Assembly (NCBI GenBank): GCA_947579665.1
Contig: CANPUZ010000052.1
Span: forward strand, 310,001-374,000
Length of the DNA stretch: 64,000 bases
From: Sympetrum striolatum
Taxonomy: Eukaryota; Arthropoda; Insecta; Odonata; Libellulidae
Direction: 5' to 3'
Part shown: in pieces, positions 24,841 to 36,137 of the stretch
How positions within the stretch are numbered: position 1 is the stretch's first letter
How the letters are laid out: every line of letters begins with the position of its first letter
Notes under the pieces: generated by a model
Seen by the model: the letters and a program-made list of their open reading frames with translations, nothing else
Told to the model about the DNA's origin: nothing
Database searches by the model: none
Made by a program: the position numbers and the translations under genes

Positions 24841-25515
24841 ACATCATGGAAGGGTCAGATTTGCATTGCAGAGATGCTGCGGAGAGATACTCGGTCCATG
24901 GAAGTTATACAGAATACGATGGGAACAAATTGAATTGACGCTGATGGAGTTTTGTTGCTTCTGTTGTTGGATGGCATCGGGACAAATCTCAGGGCCTTGA
25001 AAGAATTAAATAAAAACTACCTTGTGAAATTCTATTCGTGACTTTTGAAGTGAACCTAAGTTTCCCGTGCAGTGCAGATTTCAATTATATAATTACATTC
25101 CAAACTATTTAAGGAAAAATCAATTGAACAATTCAATGAACCTTTTATCTTTGTATACTTTTTGAAGCTTTCTCATTTTTTATCTTCATGTTACTACTGG
25201 TGATTGAAGGTTAAAAATAATTTAGATAGGTAATCTTTTGTGTATCTATACATTGTTTTTTCAATCTTTAAAAATAAAATATATATTCAATCATGTATAG
25301 TTAAAGCATTGTAAGGCCAGAACTTGTATATTTTTTCATAACTTGAAATGTATATAAAACGAATGTATTAATGACGTTGCACCCTGAAAATAATTAACTA
25401 TTGAAGAATGTATAGATTTCTAAGGAAGTGTAAGGAAGGATGATGTATATTTTATATATTCTGTAACTTTTAATTGTATTCCTGATACTGAACCTCTGAA
25501 TAAATCTCATGGGGA
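24820..25515 (+). other. Possible 3' terminal exon
   Basis: A good acceptor (TATCCTTCAG) ends at 24819. One frame then stays open for about 60 codons (LGALLHHGRV ... MASGQISGP) to TGA at 24998, and AATAAA-type signals follow at about 25007 and 25499. No domain is recognised. It may be the last exon of a host gene or noncoding transcript whose upstream exons lie to the left; evidence is weak. Confidence 0.25.
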
Positions 25516-25556
25516 ACTGGGAGAGAAGGTAGAGCAGGAACAAGGTTGATTAAGGG

Positions 25557-28500
25557 TGTGGTGGGAGAGGGTCAGGATGGAGAGGGTGGGAAGGTATAGG
25601 GTGGGATGGTATAGGGTGGGGAGGGAGAGGGTGGGAAGGAAGAGGGTGGGAATGGAGAGGGTGGGGAGGGAGAGGGTGCGAAGGTAGGGGGTGGGAAGGT
25701 AGAATGTGAGAAGGTAGAGGGTGGGGGGGAGAGGGTGGGAAGGGAGAGGGTGGGAAGGTAGAGGGTGGGAAGGTAGAGGGTGGGAAGGTAGAGGGTGGGA
25801 GGGGAGAGGGTGGGAGGGGAGAGGGTGGGAAGGGAGAGGGTGGGAAGGGAGAGGGTGGGAGGGGAGAGGGTGGGGGGGAGAGGGTGGGGGGGAGAGGGTG
25901 GGGGGGAGAGGGTGGGAAGGGAGAGGGTGGGAAGGTAGAAGGTGGGAAGGTAGAGGGTGGGATGGTAGAGGGTGGGAAGGTGGAGGGTGGGAGGGGAGAG
26001 GGTGGGAAGGAAGAGGGAGCGGAGGGAGCGGGTGGGAAGGGAGCGGGTGGGTAGGGAGAGGGTGGGAAGGGAGAGGGTGGGGAGGGAGAGGGTGGGGAGG
26101 GAGAGGGTGGGAAGGGAGAGGGAGGGAGCGGTTGGGTAGGGAGAGGGTGGGAAGGGAGAGGGTGGGGAGGGAGAGGGTGGGAGGGGAGAGGGTGGGAAGG
26201 GAGAGTGAGGGGAGGGAGCGGTTGGGTAGGGAGAGGGTGGGAAGGGAGAGGGTGGGGAGCGAGAGGGTGGGAAGGGAGAGGGTGGGGAGGGAGAGGGTGG
26301 GAAGGGAGAGGGTGGGGAGCGAGAGGGTGGGAAGGGAGAGGGTGGGAAGGGAGCGGGTGGGGAGGGAGCGGGTGGGTAGGGAGAGGGTGGGAAGGGAGAG
26401 GGTGGGAAGGGAGAGGGTGGGGAGCGAGAGGGTGGGAAGGGAGAGGGTGGGTAGGGAGAGGGTGGGAAGGGAGAGGGTGGGGAGGGAGCGGGTGGGTAGG
26501 GAGAGGGTGGGAAGGGAGAGGGTGGGAAGGGAGAGGGTGGGGAGCGAGAGGGTGGGAAGGGAGAGGGTGGGTAGGGAGAGGGTGGGAAGGGAGAGGGTGG
26601 GTAGGGAGCGGGTGGGAAGGGAGCGGGTGGGGAGGGAGCGGGTGGGTAGGGAGAGGGTGGGAAGGGAGAGGGTGGGAAGGGAGAGGGTGGGGAGCGAGAG
26701 GGTGGGAAGGGAGAGGGTGGGTAGGGAGAGGGTGGGAAGGGAGAGGGTGGGGAGCGAGAGGGTGGGAAGGGAGAGGGTGGGTAGGGAGAGGGTGGGAAGG
26801 GAGAGGGTGGGTAGGGAGAGGGTGGGAAGGGAGAGGGTGGGGAGCGAGAGGGTGGGAAGGGAGAGGGTGGGTAGGGAGAGGGTGGGAAGGGAGAGGGTGG
26901 GTAGGGAGCGGGTGGGAAGGGAGCGGGTGGGGAGGGAGCGGGTGGGTAGGGAGAGGGTGGGAAGGGAGAGGGTGGGAAGGGAGAGGGTGGGTAGGGAGAG
27001 GGTGGGAAGGGAGAGGGTGGGGAGCGAGAGGGTGGGGAGGGAGCGGGTGGGTAGGGAGAGGGTGGGAAGGGAGAGGGTGGGTAGGGAGAGGGTTGGAAGG
27101 GAGAGGGTGGGGAGCGAGAGGGTGGGAAGGGAGAGGGTGGGTAGGGAGAGGGTGGGAAGGGAGAGGGTGGGTAGGGAGCGGGTGGGAAGGGAGCGGGTGG
27201 GGAGGGAGCGGGTGGGTAGGGAGAGGGTGGGAAGGGAGAGGGTGGGAAGGGAGAGGGTGGGGAGCGAGAGGGTGGGAAGGGAGAGGGTGGGTAGGGAGAG
27301 GGTGGGAAGGGAGAGGGTGGGGAGCGAGAGGGTGGGAAGGGAGAGGGTGGGAAGGGAGCGGGTGGGGAGGGAGCGGGTGGGTAGGGAGAGGGTGGGAAGG
27401 GAGAGGGTGGGAAGGGAGAGGGTGGGGAGGGAGAGGGTGGGAAGGGAGAGGGAGGGAGCGGTTTGGTAGGGAGAGGGTGGGAAGGGAGAGGGTGAGGAGC
27501 GAGAGGGTGGGAAGGGAGAGGGTGGGAAGGGAGAGGGTGGGGAGGAAGAGGGTGGGGAGGGAGAGGGAGGGGAGCGAGCGGTTGGGTAGGGAGAGGGTGG
27601 GTAGGGAGCGGGTGGGAAGGGAGCGGGTGGGGAGGGAGCGGGTGGGTAGGGAGAGGGTGGGAAGGGAGAGGGTGGGAAGGGAGAGGGTGGGGAGCGAGAG
27701 GGTGGGAAGGGAGAGGGTGGGTAGGGAGAGGGTGGGAAGGGAGAGGGTGGGGAGCGAGAGGGTGGGAAGGGAGAGGGTGGGTAGGGAGAGGGTGGGAAGG
27801 GAGAGGGTGGGTAGGGAGAGGGTGGGAAGGGAGAGGGTGGGGAGCGAGAGGGTGGGAAGGGAGAGGGTGGGTAGGGAGAGGGTGGGAAGGGAGAGGGTGG
27901 GTAGGGAGCGGGTGGGAAGGGAGCGGGTGGGGAGGGAGCGGGTGGGTAGGGAGAGGGTGGGAAGGGAGAGGGTGGGAAGGGAGAGGGTGGGTAGGGAGAG
28001 GGTGGGAAGGGAGAGGGTGGGGAGCGAGAGGGTGGGGAGGGAGCGGGTGGGTAGGGAGAGGGTGGGAAGGGAGAGGGTGGGTAGGGAGAGGGTGGGAAGG
28101 GAGAGGGTGGGGAGCGAGAGGGTGGGAAGGGAGAGGGTGGGTAGGGAGAGGGTGGGAAGGGAGAGGGTGGGTAGGGAGCGGGTGGGAAGGGAGCGGGTGG
28201 GGAGGGAGCGGGTGGGTAGGGAGAGGGTGGGAAGGGAGAGGGTGGGAAGGGAGAGGGTGGGGAGCGAGAGGGTGGGAAGGGAGAGGGTGGGTAGGGAGAG
28301 GGTGGGAAGGGAGAGGGTGGGGAGCGAGAGGGTGGGAAGGGAGAGGGTGGGAAGGGAGCGGGTGGGGAGGGAGCGGGTGGGTAGGGAGAGGGTGGGAAGG
28401 GAGAGGGTGGGAAGGGAGAGGGTGGGGAGGGAGAGGGTGGGAAGGGAGAGGGAGGGAGCGGTTTGGTAGGGAGAGGGTGGGAAGGGAGAGGGTGAGGAGC

Positions 28501-29060
28501 GAGAGGGTGGGAAGGGAGAGGGTGGGAAGGGAGAGGGTGGGGAGGGAGAGGGTGGGGAGGGAGAGGGTGGGAAGGGAAAGGCTGGGAAGGGAGAGGGTGG
28601 GAAGGGAGAGGGTGAGGAGCGAGAGGGTGGGAAGGGAGAGGGTGGGGAGGGAGAGGGTGGGAAGGGAGCGGATGGGGAGGGAGCGGGTGGGTAGGGAGAG
28701 GGTGGGAAGGGAGAGGGTGGGAAGGGAGAGGGTGGGGAGGGAGAGGGTGGGGAGGGAGAGGGTGGGGAGGGAGAGGCTGGGAAGGGAGAGGTTGGGAAGG
28801 GAGGGGGAGGGAGCGGTTGGGTAGGGAGAGGGTGGGAAGGGAGAGGGTGGGGAGGGAGAGGGTGGGGAGGGAGAGGGTGGGAAGAGAGAGGGTGGGGAGG
28901 AAGAGGGTGGGGAGGGAGAGGGAGGGGAGCGAGCGGTTGGGTAGGGAGAGGATGGGGAGGGAGAGGGTGGGGAGGGAGAGGGTTGGAGGGGAGAGGGTGG
29001 GAAGGGAGAGGAAGGGGAGGGAGGGGGTTGGGAGGGATAGGGTAGTGTGGGAAAGGGATG
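25557..29060. repeat. G-rich 15-bp minisatellite, about 3.5 kb
   Basis: Built from variants of GGGAGAGGGTGGGAA, mostly 15 bp, with recurrent TAGG, GAGC and GAGG variants in a fixed order. The marker GAGGGAGCGGTTTGG occurs at about 27450 and 28450, showing a 1,000-bp higher-order duplication. The plus strand is almost all purine and satisfies the G-quadruplex rule (four G-runs within about 18 nt) throughout. Long frames on both strands (up to 1,191 codons, Pro/Ser/Leu or Gly/Arg/Glu repeats) follow from the 15-bp period keeping frame and are not taken as genes. Confidence 0.95.
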
Positions 29061-29083
29061 TTTAAATTGCTGAAAAATTGGTG

Positions 29084-29568
29084 AAAATTTTTTTCTTAAA
29101 CTAATTCTTACTATACTTCTTCCAGCCAAGCACGAACTTCCTATCATTTCGATAAATGCATCAAAAAAATAATGAAAAACTACTCCTTTGCATTTTCAAG
29201 GGTAGATATTTGCATCGTCCTAGCATCGAACCCAGGATATTTTCCGTGAAAGTCATTTATGTTTTACATAGCTCATGACCATAAATATAGGCTCCTAGAG
29301 TTTTGATTCTTTACTTATCTGGGATGTATTTTTTAAAAATTCCGGCAAATCAAAGCAATACATTTATAGGGAAAAATTGGGACTTTGGTGCCGTCTGGAA
29401 TCGAACTTAAGACACCGAGGTTCAAAATCGCATTTTTCCTCATTCGCATCACGTTATAGGCAATACATCGTAAAAATTTCAAGTCAATGACGGTTGTGGT
29501 TTAGGCTGTGAATTAGTATCCTATCTATCTATCTATATCCTTGAATTAATCCGGAGAAGCATCTATAT
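29084..29568 (+). repeat. Family A modular repeat, copy 6, 5'-truncated at the minisatellite
   Basis: Starts in the middle of a module right at the minisatellite edge, has cores at about 29226 and 29400, and ends in AGCATCTATAT. The final bases ATAATAGAT resume at 30163 after the solo LTR. Confidence 0.78.
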
Positions 29569-30158
29569 TGTAACGATATTTTTTAAAAGCCCCGCTATTG
29601 TGGTTTGAGTTATGTAAATTGTGTGGGAATTGGTGGAAGTGTTTTTGTGTTGGTGGTGCTGGGGTGCCAGCAGACAGGCTACCAGTGACAGTGCATGTAG
29701 GACAACTTTCAAAAACTATTTAAATGACGGTAATCGCAAGAAAAAGGACACTCGCTAGACAATCAAACTGCTTGGAGGATCGCGTACAGCCGCTGAGGTC
29801 ATTACCGGCCAGCCCCGATACCTCAAGGAGAAAACGGCAGAGGACGAAGAGTGCAACGAGTGATCCACGGATTTGGTATAAGAAATAGAGCGGCTCCTAA
29901 TTGGAGACCAAATTGTAATTGGCTCTAGGAATTTGTTCTTGTTTGTCATTAATTTTCTGTTTTAAATCAAATAATAAATTGTGTCTCAGGTATAATTCGG
30001 ATCCTAAATCTTTTATTTTCTGGAACTTACGCTCGACTGGTCATTGCGCGGTGGGGCAGTGGTGTCCTCCGTCGCCGAACTCGGGGACCGAATATTAAAT
30101 TGAGTAACTCTTGTTTATTTTTGTGAGATGTGGCGGACGAATCATTTGTTACGTTACA
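29569..30158 (+). mobile_element. Solo LTR, 590 bp, in the end of family A copy 6
   Basis: Begins TGTAACG and ends CGTTACA, with ATAT on both sides (29565-29568 and 30159-30162). Removing the LTR and one ATAT restores the family A end exactly as in other copies. No coding sequence or second LTR is present. A 4-bp duplication and TG/CA ends fit a Gypsy-type element. Orientation is not fixed by the sequence. Confidence 0.88.
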
Positions 30159-30170
30159 ATATATAATAGA

Positions 30171-31200
30171 TATGTGCAGTCAAACCGTCAAATACCCGAG
30201 CTTAGGATCTATCTCTCTTTACAATCCGGTCTCTATCACACGAATCACACGGTAAAAAATTACGTAAGATGGTAACAACTTATAAGACGGATTTCTTGCA
30301 AATACACCGCATTTGGGAGAAATCTCCAGATGCACCGCATCCCGCTAAGCCCATCTTCCATCGCACTTGATAGAATATTGTTCAATTTATCTATACTGCC
30401 TTCCATCGCACTCCTCTCATGCGTCTTACCTATATTAATAGAATACCTGTTCTATTTTACTTATTTTACCTGTTCTATGCTACTTCTCTTTGCTCTTGTT
30501 TGCGATTTCTATTTTTGCGAGAAGAAAATGAAAATGTGGAAAATGGCAATTTTCATCTCACTCTTGAAGTTCTGTGAGATATTCTCCATCATTCTCGTCT
30601 CAAGGCAGAGCAGTTGCTTCGCGGGGTTTCCTTTCGTCCCAATCCCTTGTTTTTTATAAATCGAATAAACTGGAGTGGCACTGCATTGTATTATTTTGTG
30701 TGCTGTTGTGCATACTCTTAGATATATTTTTGTTTATGTCTGCCTCTCACGGGAGTTGCGATAGTACTGCAGCTAAGACATTCGCTCCTGTTCCCTAATT
30801 TCCTATCAAATAAAAATGTTTTCATTGTAGGGTGAAAAGGCCAGATTAAAGTAACATAGGAAATTCTTTGCTCAAAGAGAAGACCGATGTTAATAATATG
30901 ACAATAAGATAACCAGTAATCTGTTAAAAATAAAGCATAATAAAGAATGACTCTTTTCGGTTTGAGGTTTAGAGTACTTATTTAAACATCTTAGCCAATT
31001 AAACCTTTCCCTTTAATTTTCCAACGTAGCAAGATTGAGGTTGTCATATCTATAGTGGTTATCATTGGGTCTCCTGAAAAGCATCTTAAGCGACAATGGT
31101 CTGCATTGCCTCCAATTGCATTGCCATGCCTGAGTGGTATATGACGCAAATTTACGTATAATGGACAATAGAGGCCTTTTTCCAAGAATCCTGTTCACAG
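30171..31200. other. No gene recognised
   Basis: A 109-codon frame at 30330-30659 is hydrophobic and low in complexity with no known motif. Two overlapping 60-codon frames at 30991-31198 on the minus strand are likewise unrecognised. Confidence 0.4.
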
Positions 31201-31545
31201 GAGAGAGAAATCAGGAGAAAGATCGAAGAAAATTATATTAACGTAAAGTGACGGTGAGACTGGATGCTTTGTAGCGAATGATGTAAAGTCATGAATTAAG
31301 TGAGGCCAAGGTGTGTTCACTCGCTTGCTTTTTTAATTATCTTAAAGGGAATGATACAGAAAAATTTAAAAGGAAAGAAAAGTGACAAACTGATATAGTG
31401 TGTTAAGCTTGTAGGTGGTTTTCTTCTGTTTTCCGAGGCGTAAAAATGGTTATTGGATAACATTAATTGAATTAAATATAATTGCCCAAATTGAATTGAA
31501 TATAAACAAAGGCAAAACCAATACGAAGAAAATGGAAGGATAAAA

Positions 31546-31890
31546 AAAATCTGATGTGGCCAACACATGACTTTTTCCGTATTTATTGAAAACCGAAGCC
31601 TATGCCGGTAATATATAAATAACTCCAAAACAATGAGTGGTACAGGAAAATGATTAAAACAAATGTTGTAGCAAAATACATTTTCTATAACTTCTGTATG
31701 TAAATATATATACCTTAATTGCATTCTGACAGAGATATGCATGAAAAACTTCCATTTCTGGATAAAAAAACTTCCGGTTAACCATTATTCAAAAATAACT
31801 CCTAAACAATCAGTGTTACGAAAAAATGTTTCATACAAAAGTTGTAGTAAAGTACATTATCTAAAAATTTTTTGTGTAATTGTATATACC
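31546..31890 (-). repeat. Family C repeat, copy 2
   Basis: Reverse-strand copy with the CTGATGTGGCCAACACATGA end near 31555-31575 and the same motifs as copy 1. It abuts family A copy 7. Confidence 0.7.
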
Positions 31891-32803
31891 TACGAGTGAA
31901 ATGTAGCTTGCGTACTGCAAGCAGATCGACAACATTAATTTCATATCGGAATTATATCGGGACGGTCCTCAAAAGAAAAAATTAAAGGATTGAAAATATT
32001 CTAAAAATTTGCTGCAATTTAATCGTCTGGCATCGAACCCGGTCTTCCTAGTGAACTTACTATGCAGTACAACAGAAGATCACCATCTATAACTGTGTGT
32101 GAAAATTCAAGCAGAAATATTGGCTGCAACTGCTTCAAACGACGTCCTACTTATCCCTTATATTCCTAATGAGAGAAATTTTAATGTGCTCTGGCATCGA
32201 ACCCAGGAACTGCATTTCGTATCGAAATAGTATTGTTAAGCCGAGTCTTAATATACATCTTCTAGCAAAGCATGAACTTCCTATTATTTCGATAAATACA
32301 TCAAAATAAATAATGAAAACTAACTCAATGCATTTTAAATGGGGGATATATTTACCGCCTGGCTTCGAACCCGGGTCTTTCTGGTAATAATTTCTATGCA
32401 GAACAACAGAAAATCACGATCTCTAACTATGTATGAAAATTCAAGCAGAAATATTGGGTACAACTGCTTCAAATGACGTCCTAATTTTCCCTTATATTCC
32501 TTATGAGAGATATTTTAATGCGCTCTGGCATCCAACCTAGGAGTAGTACGGTCTTACCTGAATTGTTTTCTTAAAGGAATTCTTATCATACATCTTCCAT
32601 ATAAGCAAGGACTTCCTATCATTTCGATAAGTGCGTCAAAATAAATAATGAAAAACTACCTCAATGTATTTTAAACGGCAGATGTTTACATCGTCCTAGC
32701 ATCGAACCCAGAATATTTTCGGTAAATGTCATTAATGCTATCGATAGATGCTGACCATATATATAGGCTCCTTGAGTTTTGATTCTCTACCTATTGAGAA
32801 GTA
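31890..32803 (+). repeat. Family A modular repeat, copy 7
   Basis: Palindrome end (GCTTGCGTACTGCAAGC) near 31907, modules with cores near 32030, 32198, 32364, 32526 and 32700, truncated before the TA-rich end. Confidence 0.78.
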
Positions 32804-34565
32804 ATTCGAAACTTGCACCCTTAAAACAAAGATTAAGATTACGTTTTAGAGACAAACAGATTGATGAAACGCTCAGATCTTTTGCATGTGACTGTTTTGA
32901 GGGTGTGAATGCAAAGCTAGGCTCGTGAGTAGTGCTTTTGAGAAATTCATAGTGAACAGTTCGAAGGAGAGTTTAGTTTGGAATTCATAAGGTACAGATG
33001 GACACCCGAAAATGTTTTCACAGTCCAAAAAATAGACCAAGGCCACTACCGAATAACAACGTTATTTAATGGCTATGTGTTTTTTTTGTGAAATAACCAT
33101 TTAGATGCATAAATTAGGATTGTCTTATTTTAGAGCTGTTAACGGAGAGCACATCTCAATATGAATTTAGCGACAATTCCAAAGGTACTGGTTGCTTTAT
33201 TAAGCATTCTGGACGATTAAAAGTCTGTACAGTAGGCTCTTCATTACTCGGGATGATATAAAATATACCGATCCATATTTTATAATTACCCGTAAATTTG
33301 CTGTATAGTTACGAAAATAATTCAATAACCGAATTTCCGTAGATATTTGAAAAAGTGTTGAGGCAATACAAGATGCCAGTTAATATTAATTTGCGATCAT
33401 ATTATTAATAATATGCCATTTTGGAAGCAAATCAGTCAGCTGAAAGATATTGTGCGCGTAAGTTACGCACATATTTATTGGAACTGTGACTTGATGACGT
33501 GACATAAATTTGATAAACTGTTAAAAATATGACTTAAATTCTTCAGCTTCCTTTTGCAATGTAGCTAATTTTTCTCTGGTGATAGATTCCCACGAATCTC
33601 ATGACTTATCCTTTCAACCACGTGGTCATGCAATACCCATTCAAAATATCAATTCCAGGAAAATTTTGTTTTCTCTGAACACTCAGTACGTAAGACTGGG
33701 TTTGCATCAGCTCTCTGCTGGTTAAACCATCTATTACTTAGCGTAAATAATTGTAATTTGACGTCTTCATTTTTTTTCACCTTGGTATGTGACTTTAATT
33801 CTGAAAATTCAACTATAATATCAACTATAATCAAGACTCTGCTGTATTTTTTTTAATGTAGCCGAATTTCCAATGTTCGGTATGTGACGCATTCAGTTGA
33901 ATACTTAGCTAATACATTAATAATGCAGTCAGGCTTAATAGTAAGCCGACCAGAAAATTTCATCTGATATAAATTATTTTTTGTTTCTTACATAAACCTT
34001 GCACGTGCAATAAGCTATATATATATATATATATATACTTCATATTTTTTTACATTGATGGTGAAGATCTAATGAGTGGATGTTACGTTAACATCGCTTG
34101 CCAAATAACCATACCTATTTTTTCCCTTCCCACGCTTTGCAACCTCTTGGTAGAAGTTTAGATCTACAAGACTAAAAAACTTCAGCATAGAAAAAAATGA
34201 GTTTTTAATAGATATTGGACGTATCCAAACCAGAAATCCAAACAACACTCATGATAAGTTTCCAATTGTTCGCCTATGTAAACTATTATCTTGGAATGTG
34301 TAATATGTTGGCCACATAAGTGTTTAACTCCTCTAGTTTTCAATGCATTTAGTTTTTGAAAGATTAGACACATATTGTAGTAAGTAGCGGGCATGAATAT
34401 ACTACCCCTGTAAGGTATGCATTTTTTCGTTTTATCGGCAGCCTTGGACCCTCCCATTGGCAAATCCTTGCTGCGCATTTGGTTTATATGTAATTAGTAA
34501 AAAAGATGAAAGGTTTTTTTGGTATTTGGAAATAGAGCATCGAAAAACATATTCATCCCAGTATA
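32804..34565. other. No gene recognised; includes a short TA tract
   Basis: AT-rich. A TA run lies at about 34015-34036. A 98-codon minus frame (34478-34182) has no motif I recognise. Confidence 0.4.
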
Positions 34566-35222
34566 TAAGTTAAGTACAATAGATGATCACCATTTCTAAC
34601 TATGTGTGAAAATTCAAGCAGAAATATTGGCTGCAACTGCCTCAATCGACGTCTTACTTTTCCCTTATATTCCTTATTAGAGAAAAGTTACTGTGCTCTG
34701 GCATCGAACCCAATAATGTTATGGTCTTATGAAAATTGTTTTCTGAATTCAATTCTTACCATACATCTTTTAGCTAAGCACAAAATTCCTATCATTTCGA
34801 TAAATGCATCAAAAAGAATAATGAAAAACTACTCCCATGTATTTAAAGGGCAGATATTTGCATCGTCCTAACATCGAACCTAGGTAATTTTTTGTAAAAG
34901 TCATTTATTTTTTTGATAGATCATGACTATATATATAGGCTCCTACAGTTTTGATTCCCTACCTATCTGGAAAGTATTTTTTTTTAATTCCAGAAAATCA
35001 AAGCAATGTATTTAAATGGAAAAAATCGGGACTTTGGGGCCGTCTGGAATCAAACCCATGACACTGAGGTTCAAAATCTCAATTTTTCTGGCAGTTACAC
35101 GTTATGGTCAATACATCGTAAAAATTTCAAGTCAATCACGTTTGTGGTTTATCCTGTGAATTTGTATCCTATTTGGGTATATATATGAATGAATACAGAG
35201 AAGCATCTATATATAATAGATA
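34566..35222 (+). repeat. Family A modular repeat, copy 8, 5'-truncated
   Basis: Starts inside the first module; cores near 34703, 34873 and 35047; full GAATGAATACAGAGAAGC and TATATATAATAGATA end at about 35190-35221. Confidence 0.78.
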
Positions 35223-35346
35223 TAGTATTATATGAACTGAAATAAATGAGTACTTAATATTTATTTGGTATATTTAAAAAGAAATCATGCATTAAAAAGT
35301 ATATGGAAAATTACTTTTTCTCGAGAATGAAATTAAAATATAAAAG

Positions 35347-36133
35347 TGTAAGGAAATGGGCTCCCGTTTCTCCACGAGGAGATGTGGAGGATGTGTGCTT
35401 CTTTCCATCCGTGCGAAAAGCGTACCTTGCAGTTGTCCCACGCTTTACAACTACGATAGACACATTCCTCGCACGTGGAAGCATACTCCTCTTTTCTCTG
35501 GCATCGTGAGAATCGCCGATCTTGCGGCGATCTTGGACTCCGTGGCGTAAACAGCGGAGGGTGGATAGGAGGGGGTAGACAATGGGAGCTGGGGGTCGGC
35601 AGACGGTGATGCGCGGGTACGAGGATGAGTCGGTGACAGGACAAGTGCTAACATTTTGGTGTCTTTCCGCGTTCCCTGTCCTCACCTTGGCGGACCTCCA
35701 GCCTAGGGAGTGCTAACATTTTGGTGTCAGAAGTGGGATGATTTTTAGATGATGATGATGATGTTAGCACTCCCTAGGCTGGAGGTCCGCCAAGGTGAGG
35801 ACAGGGAACGCGGAAAGACACCAAAATGTTAGCACTTGTCCTGTCACCGACTCATCCTCGTACCCGCGCATCACCGTCTGCCGACCCCCAGCTCCCATTG
35901 TCTACCCCCTCCTATCCACCCTCCGCTGTTTACGCCACGGAGTCCAAGATCGCCGCAAGATCGGCGATTCTCACGATGCCAGAGAAAAGAGGAGTATGCT
36001 TCCACGTGCGAGGAATGTGTCTATCGTAGTTGTAAAGCGTGGGACAACTGCAAGGTACGCTTTTCGCACGGATGGAAAGAAGCACACATCCTCCACATCT
36101 CCTCGTGGAGAAACGGGAGCCCATTTCCTTACA
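35347..36133. mobile_element. Palindromic retroelement: LTR, primer-binding-like site, inverted LTR
   Basis: The left arm 35347-35719 and right arm 35761-36133 (373 bp each) appear to be exact reverse complements; I saw no mismatch by eye. The left arm reads as an LTR, TGTAAGG to GCTAACA (35347-35718). Three bases later comes TGGTGTCAGAAGTGGGAT (35722-35739), which looks like a tRNA primer-binding site; the tRNA-Leu assignment is from memory. The right arm is the same LTR reversed. AAAG flanks both outer ends (35343-35346, 36134-36137), the 4-bp duplication expected of retroelement integration. No gag or pol is present. A second LTR-end-like motif (GTGCTAACATTTTGGTGTC) lies 73 bp inside the arm, hinting at an internal duplication. 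Frames of 60-124 codons within the arms mirror each other and are not genes. Confidence 0.8.
35722..35739 (+). other. Putative tRNA primer-binding site
   Basis: TGG-starting 18-mer located 3 nt after the CA end of the left LTR, in the position where reverse transcription of LTR elements is primed. The tRNA identity is not verified. Confidence 0.55.
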
Positions 36134-36137
36134 AAAG

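Larger units (their letters stand above)
31201..32803 (-). repeat. Right arm of the 1.6-kb inverted duplication
   Basis: Reverse-complement partner of 14803-16405. Both arms diverge beyond a TTTCTCTCTC-like run at one end and beyond the CTACCTAT block of the family A module at the other. Confidence 0.8.

Noticed and set aside
25572..29147. Very long open frames on both strands (up to 1,191 codons), Pro/Ser/Leu-rich or Gly/Arg/Glu-rich, resembling extensin-like or RGG-like proteins
   Set aside because: They follow from a 15-bp minisatellite, whose unit keeps all frames open, appear on both strands at once, and run into noncoding family A sequence at one end.
34182..34478. 98-codon minus-strand frame as a possible transposase piece
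   Set aside because: No motif could be matched with confidence.
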